Below, piece after piece: positions 52,310 to 60,997 of a DNA stretch of 64,000 nt; within the stretch, counting starts at the first letter, position 1; each line of letters starts with the position of its first letter. The notes under the pieces are model-generated. The model ran no database searches and was not told where the DNA came from. It saw nothing but the letters and a program-made list of their open reading frames with translations. Source of the DNA: Nocardiopsis mwathae (GTDB taxonomy: Bacteria > Actinomycetota > Actinomycetes > Streptosporangiales > Streptosporangiaceae). The position numbers and the translations under genes were made by a program. The stretch spans positions 2,046,001 to 2,110,000 of the forward strand of contig NZ_JACHDS010000001.1 in assembly GCF_014201195.1 (NCBI RefSeq), written 5' to 3'.

Positions 52310-52853
52310 CGCCGCCCAGTTCCACAGCGGCCGACGACGCGTTCGCCCAGTGCACGACCGCGCCTCTGTCACGGCGCAGGCTGGCGGGGCCCGAGTGGGT
52401 GCTCACCGACGCGAAGTGGCCGAAGTACTTGGCCGCGTACTTCAGCGCGCCGAAGCCGCCCATCGAGAACCCGAAGACGGCCCGGCCGTCGTACTCGGCG
52501 TAGGTCCGGAAGTTCGCGTCGACCCAGGGGATGAGCTGGGTGATATGGAACTCCTCCCAGCGCCTGGGACCCACGAGCGAACTGACCGGGTTGGAGTACC
52601 AGCCCGCGCGTCCGCCGTCGGGCATCACGACGATGATCCGCTTCCCGGCCGTCCAACGGCGGATGTCCAGGGGCGGACGGTCGAAGGTGATGAAGTCCTG
52701 GTCTCCGCCGTGGAGGAGGTAGAGGACGGGGTATCGGCGTCCGCTGTGGTGGTAGTCGTCGGGGAGCAGGACGTTGACGCCGGGGTTCCAGCCGATCGCG
52801 CTGGTCGAGAACCGGAAGTAGCGCATCCGGGGATCGCGTTCGTCGCGTTCCAC
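52310..52853 (-). pseudogene. Truncated esterase (antigen-85/FrmB-like fold)
   Basis: The frame from 52853 reads MRYFRFSTSAIGWNPGVNVL, YPVLYLLHGG, VMPDGGRAGWYSN and the Ser elbow FGFSMGGFGALKYAAK. The similarity ends abruptly after HWANASSAAVELGG, losing the catalytic Asp/His section. No signal peptide precedes it. Confidence 0.6.
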
Positions 52854-53069
52854 GACGCGCAGGCCACCGGCGGCGGTGGCCGGTGGCGCCTCCGCACCGG
52901 GGCATCTTCGGGTGCGCGGCTGCGATCACGTGCCGCGTTGAACCGGGACGTGGCGCCCCTTGGCCTCCTTCTCGGTCGGTTTCGCGGCTTCTCGTCGTCG
53001 CCCTACCCGCACCGCAGCGCCCTACCCAGCTCCGACGTTCCGCCCCTGCGGGAAGGCCCTACGCGCGGG

Positions 53070-54038
53070 TCATGCGCGTTCGAGGTCGCGCCCCGCGCGC
53101 CCGACTGTCGACACGCCGTTGACGGATCCGGCCCGCGCCTGGAGTCTCACGCTGTTCGTCGGGGCCGCGGCGAGCACGACCAGGACCAGCGAGATGATCC
53201 CCAGCCCGACCCAACCCACCGCCGTCAGCGCCTCGCCGACGACCAGGACCGCAAGGACCGCGGCGACCCCCGGCTCGCTCAAAGTGACCGTCGTGGCCGT
53301 GCTCGCCGAGACCCGGGTCAACCCGAAACCGAAGAAGAGATAGCCCAAGAACATGGGGACCAGCGCCATGTAGGCGGCCACCGCGAAGGCTTCCGCGGAC
53401 GCGACCAGGGGAGCCCCGGTGGCCGCGAGCACCGGCATCAGCAGTGCTCCACCGGCACCGAAGACCGCGCCCATGGACGCGGCACGGTCGATCCCGCGGA
53501 CCATGAGGTTGTGGGCCGCCCAGGAGAACACGGCATAGGTGGCGCCGGCCACGAGCCCCAGGGCGATGCCGACGGCGGTCGATCCCGGCGAGGCCATGGG
53601 GTCGGCCATTTTGGACGAGCACAGCAGAACGCTGCCGAGTACGCCCAGTCCCGCGGCCAGCAGCCACCAGCGGCTCAACGGTCGGCGCTGGACCACCAGC
53701 TCCAGGATGCCGGAGGCCAGCGGTGCCGAGGCGAGGGAGACGACGGTGCCCACGGCCACCCCCGCCAGGTGCATCGAGCCGTAGAACGCCAAGGGGTAGA
53801 CGGCGACGGCGAGGGCGCCCGTCGCCACCAGGGGCAGACTCTGCCGCAGCTGTGCGCGAGCGGCGTTGAGCGCGGGCAGGGCGATCAGCGCCTGGAGCAG
53901 GCCGCCGATCCCCAGCGCGGCGGAGCCGATGGCCAAGGGGCCTGCCTGTGGGGCGAAGGTGGCGGCCGTTCCGGTCGTTCCCCACAGGATCGAGGTGAGG
54001 GTGATCGCGCCGACACCGACCAGGTGGTGGCGGTTCAC
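53070..54038 (-). CDS. EamA/DMT-superfamily exporter (RhtA-like)
   Basis: A 322-residue membrane protein with about ten helices in two EamA repeats. It opens VGVGAITLTSILWGTTGTAA; later come VAAYMALVPMFLGYLFFGFG and TTVTLSEPGVAAVLAVLVVG. The family exports amino acids or metabolites. The GTG start overlaps the TetR stop by 4 bp, so it is the TetR-controlled pump. The C-terminal tail is Arg-rich. Confidence 0.8.
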   Translation of the reverse strand: MNRHHLVGVGAITLTSILWGTTGTAATFAPQAGPLAIGSAALGIGGLLQALIALPALNAARAQLRQSLPLVATGALAVAVYPLAFYGSMHLAGVAVGTVVSLASAPLASGILELVVQRRPLSRWWLLAAGLGVLGSVLLCSSKMADPMASPGSTAVGIALGLVAGATYAVFSWAAHNLMVRGIDRAASMGAVFGAGGALLMPVLAATGAPLVASAEAFAVAAYMALVPMFLGYLFFGFGLTRVSASTATTVTLSEPGVAAVLAVLVVGEALTAVGWVGLGIISLVLVVLAAAPTNSVRLQARAGSVNGVSTVGRAGRDLERA

Positions 54039-54616
54039 AGAGCGGCCACCATGGCCGAGGCGATCTCCCGGGCGTCGCGGAGGGGGTCGGGGCCGCCTTC
54101 CAGGCCGGCGCGGGCGATGGCCCCTTCGAGGAGGAAGGCGCAGTGGCGTGCGGTACGCGCGGCCGCCTCGGGTGTCGTGATCGCTTCCAGGTGGCCGGTC
54201 AGGATCGACTCGACCTGTTCCTTGTGGTCGCGCACCCGGGCTCTGCCCGGGGAGTCGGCGGGGAGTTCGGCCGCTGCGTTCAGCAGGCCGCAGCCGCGGA
54301 ATCCGTGCGTGTACGCCGCCGAGGCGTGGTCGATGTAGGCGTCGAAGACGGCCAGGACCTTCTCCTGCGGGCTCGCGGCGGTCTCGGCCCGGTTCCGGTA
54401 CAGGTCCAGCCACTCCCGGTGCCGCTCCTGGAGGTAGGCCAGGACGAGTTCTTCCTTGGAGGAGAAGTTGTTGTACAGGCTCATCTTGGCGACGCCGGCC
54501 TCGGCGGTGATCGTGTCGATGCCCGTCGAGACCACGCCGTGGGCGTAGAACAGCCGCGATGCCGCCTCGATCAGCCGCTCGCGGGCGGACCCCGAACGGG
54601 TCCTGCCAGGGGTCAT
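54035..54616 (-). CDS. TetR-family regulator
   Basis: A 193-residue TetR protein. The HTH is LIEAASRLFYAHGVVSTGID, then TITAEAGVAKMSLYNNFSSK. The ligand domain follows (GFRGCGLLNAAAELP). It overlaps the DMT exporter gene by 4 bp. ATG 54616 lies 24 bp from a 34-bp palindrome, its probable operator. Confidence 0.85.
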   Translation of the reverse strand: MTPGRTRSGSARERLIEAASRLFYAHGVVSTGIDTITAEAGVAKMSLYNNFSSKEELVLAYLQERHREWLDLYRNRAETAASPQEKVLAVFDAYIDHASAAYTHGFRGCGLLNAAAELPADSPGRARVRDHKEQVESILTGHLEAITTPEAAARTARHCAFLLEGAIARAGLEGGPDPLRDAREIASAMVAAL

Positions 54617-54639
54617 GTCCGTGATGGCGCACCTCCGGA

Positions 54640-54673
54640 GATCGTCTAGGTAGACCAGTCTACCTAGACGATC
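54640..54673. promoter_or_regulatory. 34-bp palindromic TetR operator
   Basis: 16-bp perfect arms (54640-54655 and 54658-54673) around CA. It contains TAGGTAGAC/GTCTACCTA, the classic TetR-type repeat. Confidence 0.75.
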
Positions 54674-54752
54674 GCGCCCAGCCGTGCCGGGGTGTGATCC
54701 CGGGGACTCGGCGAAGGCGGAGGAGGACGTCCGGAACGCCCGGCCCCGGGCC

Positions 54753-55499
54753 CTACGTGGTGTCGAGCGGGAGTGTGGTGCCCGCGATGGCGCCGCCGTC
54801 GACCATGAACTCGCTTCCCGTCGAGTACGTCGCCTCCGTGAGGAGGAAGTGGACCATTCGGGCGACCTCCTCGGGGTCACCGAACCGCTGTATGGGCTGG
54901 CCGGCCACGACGGAGTCGTCCATTTCGGCGGTCATGGGCGTGCGGATCGGCCCCGGGTGGACCGAGCACACGCGAACACCATCTGCGGCGAACTCCAGCG
55001 CCGCCGTCTTGGTCAGCCCGCGGACGGCCCACTTGCTGGCGACGTAGGCACCGATCCCGGCGTATCCCTGCATGCCGGCGGTGGAAGAGATGTTGACGAT
55101 GCTTCCCCCGCCCGATCGCCGCAGTGACGGGAGTGCCGCACGCATGCCGAGCCAGGTCCCGAACAGGTTCACATCGAGTACCCGGCGGAAGTCCTCCACG
55201 GGCTGCGTCTCGATCGGCGCGATGTCGAGGATCCCGGCGTTGTTGACCACCGATGTGAGCGGGCCGGCCGCGCGTTCGGCCGCAGCCACCGCGTCCGTCC
55301 AGTCCTCCGGGCTCGTCACGTCCAGATGGACGTAGTGTGCACGGTCGCCCAACTCCTTCGCGAGCCGCTCGCCCGTGTCGTCCAGGATGTCGGCGATGAT
55401 CGCGGAAGCGCCCGCGCGGTGAACCGCGCGGACCACGGCCGCCCCGATGCCGCGTGCGCCGCCGGTGACCAGCACGGTGGAGGTGCCGTGTTCACTCAT
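54753..55499 (-). CDS. Short-chain dehydrogenase/reductase
   Basis: A 248-residue classical SDR. It has TGGARGIG (12-19), NNAG, catalytic Ser139 and YxxxK (Tyr152, Lys156) in AYVASK, and the PGPIRT segment. It probably uses NAD(P)H on a hydroxyl or keto substrate. ATG 55499 follows AAAGGAGC. It lies upstream of, and on the same strand as, the TetR/DMT unit but is separated by the TetR operator. Confidence 0.85.
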   Translation of the reverse strand: MSEHGTSTVLVTGGARGIGAAVVRAVHRAGASAIIADILDDTGERLAKELGDRAHYVHLDVTSPEDWTDAVAAAERAAGPLTSVVNNAGILDIAPIETQPVEDFRRVLDVNLFGTWLGMRAALPSLRRSGGGSIVNISSTAGMQGYAGIGAYVASKWAVRGLTKTAALEFAADGVRVCSVHPGPIRTPMTAEMDDSVVAGQPIQRFGDPEEVARMVHFLLTEATYSTGSEFMVDGGAIAGTTLPLDTT

Positions 55500-55683
55500 C
55501 ACGTGCTCCTTTCGTTTCCCCTGGTCTCACACTTTCCGACGGCCCGAACCGGGGAGAAGTACTTTCGGTCCCGAGCGGCGACGACGTTCGGGCAGTCCGG
55601 GAGAAGCGCCGTCATCCACATGCGACGCGACCGGTCGGGGCTCCTCGTCACGTTGCTGGGAAACGACGGGATCGGATGGCAAG

Positions 55684-56142
55684 ATGTCGAACATGACCAG
55701 CAGATCCACCGCCGAGCAGCACCTGCGCGACCTCGCGCGGCTGCGGCGTGTGCGCGATCGGATCGACCGGGAGTACGCGCAGCCGCTGAACGTCGAGGCG
55801 CTTGCGCGGGGTGTGCACATGTCGGCCGGTCATCTCAGCCGCGAGTTCCGGCGCGCCTATGGCGAGTCGCCCTACTCCTACCTGATGACGCGGCGCATCG
55901 AGCGCGCGATGGCGCTGCTGCGGCGCGGTGACCTCAGCGTCACCGAGGTCTGCTTCGCGGTCGGCTGCGCGTCGCTGGGCACCTTCAGCACGCGGTTCAC
56001 CGAGCTGGTCGGCATGCCGCCCAGCGCCTACAAGCACCGGGCGGCGTCCGCGGTAGCGGGCATGCCGTCGTGTATGGCCAGGCAGGTGACCCGACCGGTC
56101 AGGAATCGAGAAGCGCGGACTCCCGAGCCCCAAATAACGTGA
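55684..56142 (+). CDS. AraC-family regulator (short)
   Basis: A 152-residue protein that is essentially one AraC DNA-binding domain: YAQPLNVEALARGVHMSAGH, LSREFRRAYGESPYSYLMTR, and VGCASLGTFSTRFTELVGMP. It has no ligand domain. The ATG could be 55684 or 55693. It is followed by the VOC gene 5 bp later, a pairing often seen in actinomycetes. Confidence 0.8.
   Translation: MSNMTSRSTAEQHLRDLARLRRVRDRIDREYAQPLNVEALARGVHMSAGHLSREFRRAYGESPYSYLMTRRIERAMALLRRGDLSVTEVCFAVGCASLGTFSTRFTELVGMPPSAYKHRAASAVAGMPSCMARQVTRPVRNREARTPEPQIT
56135..56140 (+). promoter_or_regulatory. -10 box TAACGT before the VOC gene
   Basis: The hexamer is 7 nt before ATG 56148, fitting a leaderless transcript that starts inside the end of the AraC gene. 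Confidence 0.4.
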
Positions 56143-56147
56143 CCGCC

Positions 56148-56558
56148 ATGGACATCACCATTCACGCCACGTTCCTGCCGCACGACGACCCGGAGGCCTC
56201 TCTGGCCTTCTACCGCGACACGCTCGGCTTCGAGGTCCGCAACCAGGTCGAATACGGCGGGATGCACTGGAACACCGTCGGCCCTCCCGGCCAGCCGGGC
56301 ACGTCCATCGTGCTGCACCCGCCGGCCGCCGACCCCGGCGTCACCGAGGACGAGCGCCGCACCATCACCGAGATGATGGCCAAGGGCACCTACGCCAGCC
56401 TCATGCTGGCCACCGGCGACCTCGACGGCACGTTCGAACGGCTGCAGGCCGAGGAGGCCGAGATCATCCAGGAGCCGACCGACCAGCCGTGGGGAGCCCG
56501 GGACTGCGCGGTGCGCGATCCCGCGGGCAACATGATCCGTATCCAGGAACTTCGCTGA
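56148..56558 (+). CDS. VOC-family (glyoxalase/dioxygenase fold) protein
   Basis: A 136-residue protein with the paired beta-alpha-beta-beta-beta pattern. It starts MDITIHATFLPHDDPEASLA and ends with ARDCAVRDPAGNMIRIQE, the typical VOC end with a metal Glu. Members include drug-binding resistance proteins and small metal enzymes. Its place between an AraC regulator and a UvrA2-like gene suggests a shared protective role. Confidence 0.8.
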   Translation: MDITIHATFLPHDDPEASLAFYRDTLGFEVRNQVEYGGMHWNTVGPPGQPGTSIVLHPPAADPGVTEDERRTITEMMAKGTYASLMLATGDLDGTFERLQAEEAEIIQEPTDQPWGARDCAVRDPAGNMIRIQELR

Positions 56559-56653
56559 TCTGCCGGGCGATGTCGGACGATCCGCGCCCTCCGCGCGGTC
56601 AGGAAGCCTTCGCATGACGTCGGCGGCCGCTCCGCCCCAACGATGGAGTCACG

Positions 56654-59080
56654 ATGAGTAAGCCCTCGGCGGCAGACCCGCCATCGCCCGCCCCGCACGT
56701 CGCCGACAGCCACGGTCTGATCCGTGTGCACGGTGCCCGCGAGAACAACCTGAAGGACGTGAGCGTCGAGATCCCGAAGCGTCGGCTGACGGTGTTCACC
56801 GGCGTCTCCGGTTCGGGCAAGAGCTCGCTGGTGTTCGACACGATCGCCGCGGAGTCGCAGCGGATGATCAACGAGACCTACAGCGCGTTCCTGCAGGGCT
56901 TCATGCCGACGCTGGCGCGCCCCGAGGTCGACGTGCTCGAAGGGCTCACCACCGCGATCATCGTCGACCAGGAGCGGATGGGCGCCGACGCCCGCTCCAC
57001 GGTCGGCACGGCCACCGACGTCAACGCGATGCTGCGCATCCTGTTCAGCCGCCTGGGGCAGCCGCACATCGGCTCGCCTGGCGCGTTCGCCTTCAACGTC
57101 CCCTCGGTCCGGGCGAGCGGCGCGATCACGGTCGAGCGCGGCGTCGGCAAGACCAAGCCGGTGAAGCAGACGTTCACCCGTACCGGCGGCATGTGTCCTC
57201 GCTGCGAGGGCCGGGGCACGGTCTCCGACATCGATCTCACTCAGCTCTACGACGACTCCAAGTCGATCGCCGAGGGCGCGTTCACCATCCCCGGCTGGAA
57301 GTCGGACAGCTGGTGGACCGTGCGGATCTACGCCGAGTCGGGTCTGCTCGATCCGGACAAGCCGATCCGCGAGTTCTCCGAGAGGGAGATGCGCGACTTC
57401 CTGTACCACGAGCCGATCAAGGTGAAGGTCCAAGGGGTCAACTACACCTACGAAGGGCTGATCCCCAAGATCGACAAGACGTTCCTGGCCAAGGACAAGG
57501 AGGCGATGCAGCCGCACATCCGGGCGTTCGTGGACCGGGCGGTCACCTTCCAGACCTGCTCCGACTGCGGCGGCACCCGGCTCAGCGAGGCGGCCCGGTC
57601 GTCGAAGATCAAGGGCATCAGCATCGCCGACGCGTGCGCGATGCAGGTCAGCGACCTGGCCGAGTGGGTGCGCGGCCTCGATGAGCCGTCCGTGGCACCT
57701 CTGGTCGCGGCGCTGCGGCGTACGCTCGACTCGTTCGCGGAGATCGGGCTGGGCTACCTGTCGCTCGACCGGTCCTCGGGGACACTGTCGGGGGGCGAGG
57801 CGCAGCGCACCAAGATGATCCGCCACCTCGGCTCCTCGCTCACCGACGTCACCTACGTGTTCGACGAGCCCACCACGGGCCTGCACCCCCACGACATCCA
57901 CCGGATGAACGAGCTGCTGCTGCGGCTGCGCGACAAGGGCAACACGGTGCTGGTCGTGGAGCACGAGCCGGAGACGATCGCGATCGCCGACCACGTCGTC
58001 GACCTGGGACCCGGCGCAGGTATGGATGGCGGCACCGTCTGCTTCGAGGGCCCCGTCGGGGGGCTGCGGGCCGGCGGCACCCTCACCGGCCGCCACCTCG
58101 ACGACCGGGCCGCGCTCAAGGAGGCGGTGCGGACACCCACCGGCGCACTGGAGATCCGCGGGGCGCGGCAGAACAACCTCCGGGACGTCGACGTCGACGT
58201 CCCCACCGGTGTGCTCACCGTCGTCACCGGTGTGGCGGGCTCCGGCAAGAGCTCGCTCATCGACGGGAACCTCGCCGGGCGCGACGGGGTCGTCGTGGTC
58301 GACCAGACCCCGATCAAGGGGTCCCGCCGCTCCAATCCTGCCACCTACACCGGACTGCTCGACCCGGTCCGCAAGGCGTTCGCGAAGGCCAACGGGGTGA
58401 AGCCGGGGCTGTTCAGCGCCAACTCCGAGGGAGCCTGCCCCGAGTGCAACGGCGCCGGGGTCACCTACACCGACCTCGGGATGATGCGGGGCGTCACCAC
58501 CACCTGTGAGGAGTGTGAGGGAAGGCGGTTCGGCGCGGCGGTGCTGGACTACCGCCTCGGCGGGCGCGACATCAGTGAGGTGCTGGCGATGTCGGTGGCC
58601 GAGGCCCGGGAGTTCTTCGGCGGCGGGGAGGCGCGCACGCCGGCCGCGCACAGGATCCTCGACCGGCTCGCCGACGTCGGGCTCGGCTACCTCACCCTCG
58701 GCCAGCCGCTGACGGCGCTGTCCGGCGGGGAGCGGCAGCGGCTCAAGCTGGCCACCCGCATGGCCGAGCAGGGCGGCGTCTACGTTCTGGACGAGCCGAC
58801 CACCGGCCTGCACCTGGCCGACGTGGAGCAGCTGCTCGGCCTGCTCGACCGGATCGTGGACGCCGGGACGTCGGTCGTCGTCATCGAGCACCACCAGGCG
58901 GTCATGGCGCACGCGGACTGGATCATCGACCTCGGGCCCGGAGCGGGCCACGACGGCGGCCGGATCGTCTTCGAGGGCACCCCCGCCGACCTCGTCGCCG
59001 ACGGCTCCACCCTCACCGGCGAGCACCTGGCGGCCTACGTCATGCCGGGCGTCACGACCTTCATGGGCCCTCGACCGTGA
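56654..59080 (+). CDS. UvrA2/DrrC-like excinuclease-type ABC ATPase
   Basis: An 808-residue UvrA-like protein, shorter than housekeeping UvrA (about 950). The two ATPase halves have GVSGSGKSS and GVAGSGKSS (Walker A), LSGGEAQR and LSGGERQR signatures, and FDEPTTGLH/LDEPTTGLH. Zinc motifs CPRCEGRG, CSDCGG, CPECNGAG and CEECEG are present. This short class includes DrrC, which protects producers of DNA-binding drugs such as daunorubicin. It follows the AraC and VOC genes. Confidence 0.85.
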   Translation: MSKPSAADPPSPAPHVADSHGLIRVHGARENNLKDVSVEIPKRRLTVFTGVSGSGKSSLVFDTIAAESQRMINETYSAFLQGFMPTLARPEVDVLEGLTTAIIVDQERMGADARSTVGTATDVNAMLRILFSRLGQPHIGSPGAFAFNVPSVRASGAITVERGVGKTKPVKQTFTRTGGMCPRCEGRGTVSDIDLTQLYDDSKSIAEGAFTIPGWKSDSWWTVRIYAESGLLDPDKPIREFSEREMRDFLYHEPIKVKVQGVNYTYEGLIPKIDKTFLAKDKEAMQPHIRAFVDRAVTFQTCSDCGGTRLSEAARSSKIKGISIADACAMQVSDLAEWVRGLDEPSVAPLVAALRRTLDSFAEIGLGYLSLDRSSGTLSGGEAQRTKMIRHLGSSLTDVTYVFDEPTTGLHPHDIHRMNELLLRLRDKGNTVLVVEHEPETIAIADHVVDLGPGAGMDGGTVCFEGPVGGLRAGGTLTGRHLDDRAALKEAVRTPTGALEIRGARQNNLRDVDVDVPTGVLTVVTGVAGSGKSSLIDGNLAGRDGVVVVDQTPIKGSRRSNPATYTGLLDPVRKAFAKANGVKPGLFSANSEGACPECNGAGVTYTDLGMMRGVTTTCEECEGRRFGAAVLDYRLGGRDISEVLAMSVAEAREFFGGGEARTPAAHRILDRLADVGLGYLTLGQPLTALSGGERQRLKLATRMAEQGGVYVLDEPTTGLHLADVEQLLGLLDRIVDAGTSVVVIEHHQAVMAHADWIIDLGPGAGHDGGRIVFEGTPADLVADGSTLTGEHLAAYVMPGVTTFMGPRP

Positions 59081-59486
59081 GGCCGTCGGCCGCCAAGCCG
59101 GCCAGGACCGCCTCGCCCAGGGCCTGAACCGCGGACTGCGGGCGGACCATCACAGTGAACTCCTTGATCCGCCCGTCATGGTCGAGGTGCAGGAGGTCGA
59201 TGCCGTGGATCTGCTTGCCGTTGGCGGTGGCGCGGAAGAGGAGGCCCGCTGACGGCGCTGCGGTGCCGTCGGTGCTGGTCTCGGCGCTGCCGTCGAAGTG
59301 TCCGACGTATCGGAAGTCCTCGAAGGTGCGCAGGAGCACCCCGAAGAGGCCGAGGACCATCGGCTTTCCCTCGAACGGGGCGAACTTCACCGGGCTGTAG
59401 AGCCGGATGTCCTCGGTGAGCAGGCCCTCCAGGCTAAGGATGTCGCGGCTGTCGACAGCGGCTCGGAAGCGGTCGGCGGTGGCCAT
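59061..59486 (-). CDS. SnoaL/NTF2-like protein
   Basis: A 141-residue NTF2-fold protein: DRFRAAVDSRDILSLEGLLT, then DIRLYSPVKFAPFEGKPMVL and IDLLHLDHDGRIKEFTVMV. The family includes polyketide cyclases and small hydrolases, many uncharacterised. Its 3' end overlaps the end of the UvrA2-like gene by 20 bp on the other strand. It is divergent from the PadR gene at 59580. Confidence 0.75.
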   Translation of the reverse strand: MATADRFRAAVDSRDILSLEGLLTEDIRLYSPVKFAPFEGKPMVLGLFGVLLRTFEDFRYVGHFDGSAETSTDGTAAPSAGLLFRATANGKQIHGIDLLHLDHDGRIKEFTVMVRPQSAVQALGEAVLAGLAADGLTVEGP

Positions 59487-59510
59487 CGCCCCTCCTCATG
59501 GTCATGGATG

Positions 59511-59535
59511 TGATTAGTCATTTTATTGAGTATCA
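59511..59535. promoter_or_regulatory. PadR operator candidate between SnoaL-like and PadR genes
   Basis: TGATTAGTCA and TGAGTATCA form an imperfect inverted repeat in AT-rich sequence between the divergent starts. Confidence 0.45.
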
Positions 59536-59579
59536 TGCGGAGGTAGTGTCCGAACAGGGGCGGGTGAGGAGATGGTCCG

Positions 59580-60149
59580 ATGGCTCTGCGGCACGCCATC
59601 CTGGCGGCGCTGCTCGACGAGGAGCTGAGCGGGTACCAGCTGGCCAAGGCGTTCGACACGGGTGTGGCGAACTTCTGGCACGCACTCCCGCAGCAGCTCT
59701 ACGCCGAGCTCGCCAAGCTGGAGAAGGAAGGCCTGATCAGCGGCCGAGAGGTGGTCCAGGACACCCGGCCCAACAAGCGCCTCTTCCAGGTCACCGACGC
59801 CGGACTGGCCGAGCTGGACCGGTTCGCGGCCGATACCGCCAAGCCCTCGTTCATCCGCGACGACCTGCTGGTCAAGGTCCAGGCCGCCGACCACGTCGAC
59901 ACCGGGGCGCTCATCGCGCAGCTCACCGAGCGGGCCGCCTTCGCCGAGGCCAAGATCCGGCTGTTCGACGCCCTGGCGCAGAAGATGCGCGGCGATCTCG
60001 GCGAGGAGGAGTTCCTCCGCGACGGCGAACGCATCGGCCCCTACCTCACCTGCATGCGCGGCCTGGATTTCGAACGCGGAAACCGGGACTGGTGCCGACG
60101 CGCCGTCGCGGTCTTGCGGGAAAGACAGGCCGCTCATGCCCAGCAGTGA
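59580..60149 (+). CDS. PadR-family regulator
   Basis: A 189-residue PadR protein: ALRHAILAALLDEELSGYQL, then QLYAELAKLEKEGLISGREV and KRLFQVTDAGLAELDRF. A helical C-terminal domain follows. It overlaps the GDSL gene by 14 bp and is divergent from the SnoaL-like gene, so it may control both. Confidence 0.85.
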   Translation: MALRHAILAALLDEELSGYQLAKAFDTGVANFWHALPQQLYAELAKLEKEGLISGREVVQDTRPNKRLFQVTDAGLAELDRFAADTAKPSFIRDDLLVKVQAADHVDTGALIAQLTERAAFAEAKIRLFDALAQKMRGDLGEEEFLRDGERIGPYLTCMRGLDFERGNRDWCRRAVAVLRERQAAHAQQ

Positions 60150-60942
60150 CGACCTGCGCTTCGTCGCCCTGGGCGACAGCCAGACCGAAGGCGTCGGCGA
60201 CGGCGACGACACCGTGGGCTTGCGGGGGTGGGCCGATCGCCTCGCCGAGCGGATCGCGGCGCACCACCCCGGCACCCGGTACGCCAACCTGGCCGTCCGA
60301 GGCCGCCTCGCCGGGCAGGTACACGAGGAACAGCTCGCGCCCGCCCTCGCCCTCCGTCCCGACCTCGCCACCGTCGTCGCCGGGGTCAACGACCTGCTGC
60401 GCCCCCGATTCGACGCCGATGAGGTCGCCGGCCACCTGGAGGCGATGTTCGCGGCCCTGACCGGCCACGGCGCCCGCGTCGCCACGCTCACCTTCCCCGA
60501 CGTCGCGCGGATCACCCCGCTCGCCCGCCCGATCGGCTCCCGTGCCACCGCGCTGAATCAGCGCATCCGGCAGGCGGCCGGGCGGCACGGCGTCGTCGTC
60601 GCCGAGACCGCCCACCATCCGGTGGTCACCGACCCCCGCCTGTGGAGCCCGGACCGGCTGCACGCCAGCCCGCTGGGCCACGAGCGGATCGCCGCCGCGG
60701 TCGCCCACGCCCTGGACCTGCCCGGCAGCGACGACTCCTGGACCCTGCCGCTGCCGACGCCGTGCCCCCGCCCCACCGGATGGCGCGCCGCTGCGGGGGA
60801 GGCGCGCTGGGCCGCGTCGTTCCTCGGCCCGTGGATCGGTCGCCGCCTGCGCGGTCGCTCCTCCGGCGACGGCCGCACCGCCAAACGCCCGAGTCTCCGA
60901 CCTGTGCGCCCTGTCCCGCAGAGCGGCGCAGGCGGACCGTGA
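60136..60942 (+). CDS. SGNH/GDSL-family hydrolase
   Basis: A 268-residue esterase. Block I is FVALGDSQTEG (Ser15), block III GVNDLL (Asn85) and block V PDRLHASPLG (Asp173, His176). No signal peptide is seen, so it is probably cytoplasmic. The C-terminal 60 residues are Pro/Arg-rich. It is coupled to the PadR gene by overlap. Confidence 0.8.
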   Translation: MPSSDDLRFVALGDSQTEGVGDGDDTVGLRGWADRLAERIAAHHPGTRYANLAVRGRLAGQVHEEQLAPALALRPDLATVVAGVNDLLRPRFDADEVAGHLEAMFAALTGHGARVATLTFPDVARITPLARPIGSRATALNQRIRQAAGRHGVVVAETAHHPVVTDPRLWSPDRLHASPLGHERIAAAVAHALDLPGSDDSWTLPLPTPCPRPTGWRAAAGEARWAASFLGPWIGRRLRGRSSGDGRTAKRPSLRPVRPVPQSGAGGP

Positions 60943-60997
60943 GTGGGATGGGCGGCGCGTGGAAGAGACCCGCCCACCGGGTGGTGTGGGCGTGGGC

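Noticed and set aside
56390-59026. 878-codon minus-strand frame opposite the UvrA2-like gene
   Set aside because: Same kind of shadow; the plus strand has full ATPase motifs.
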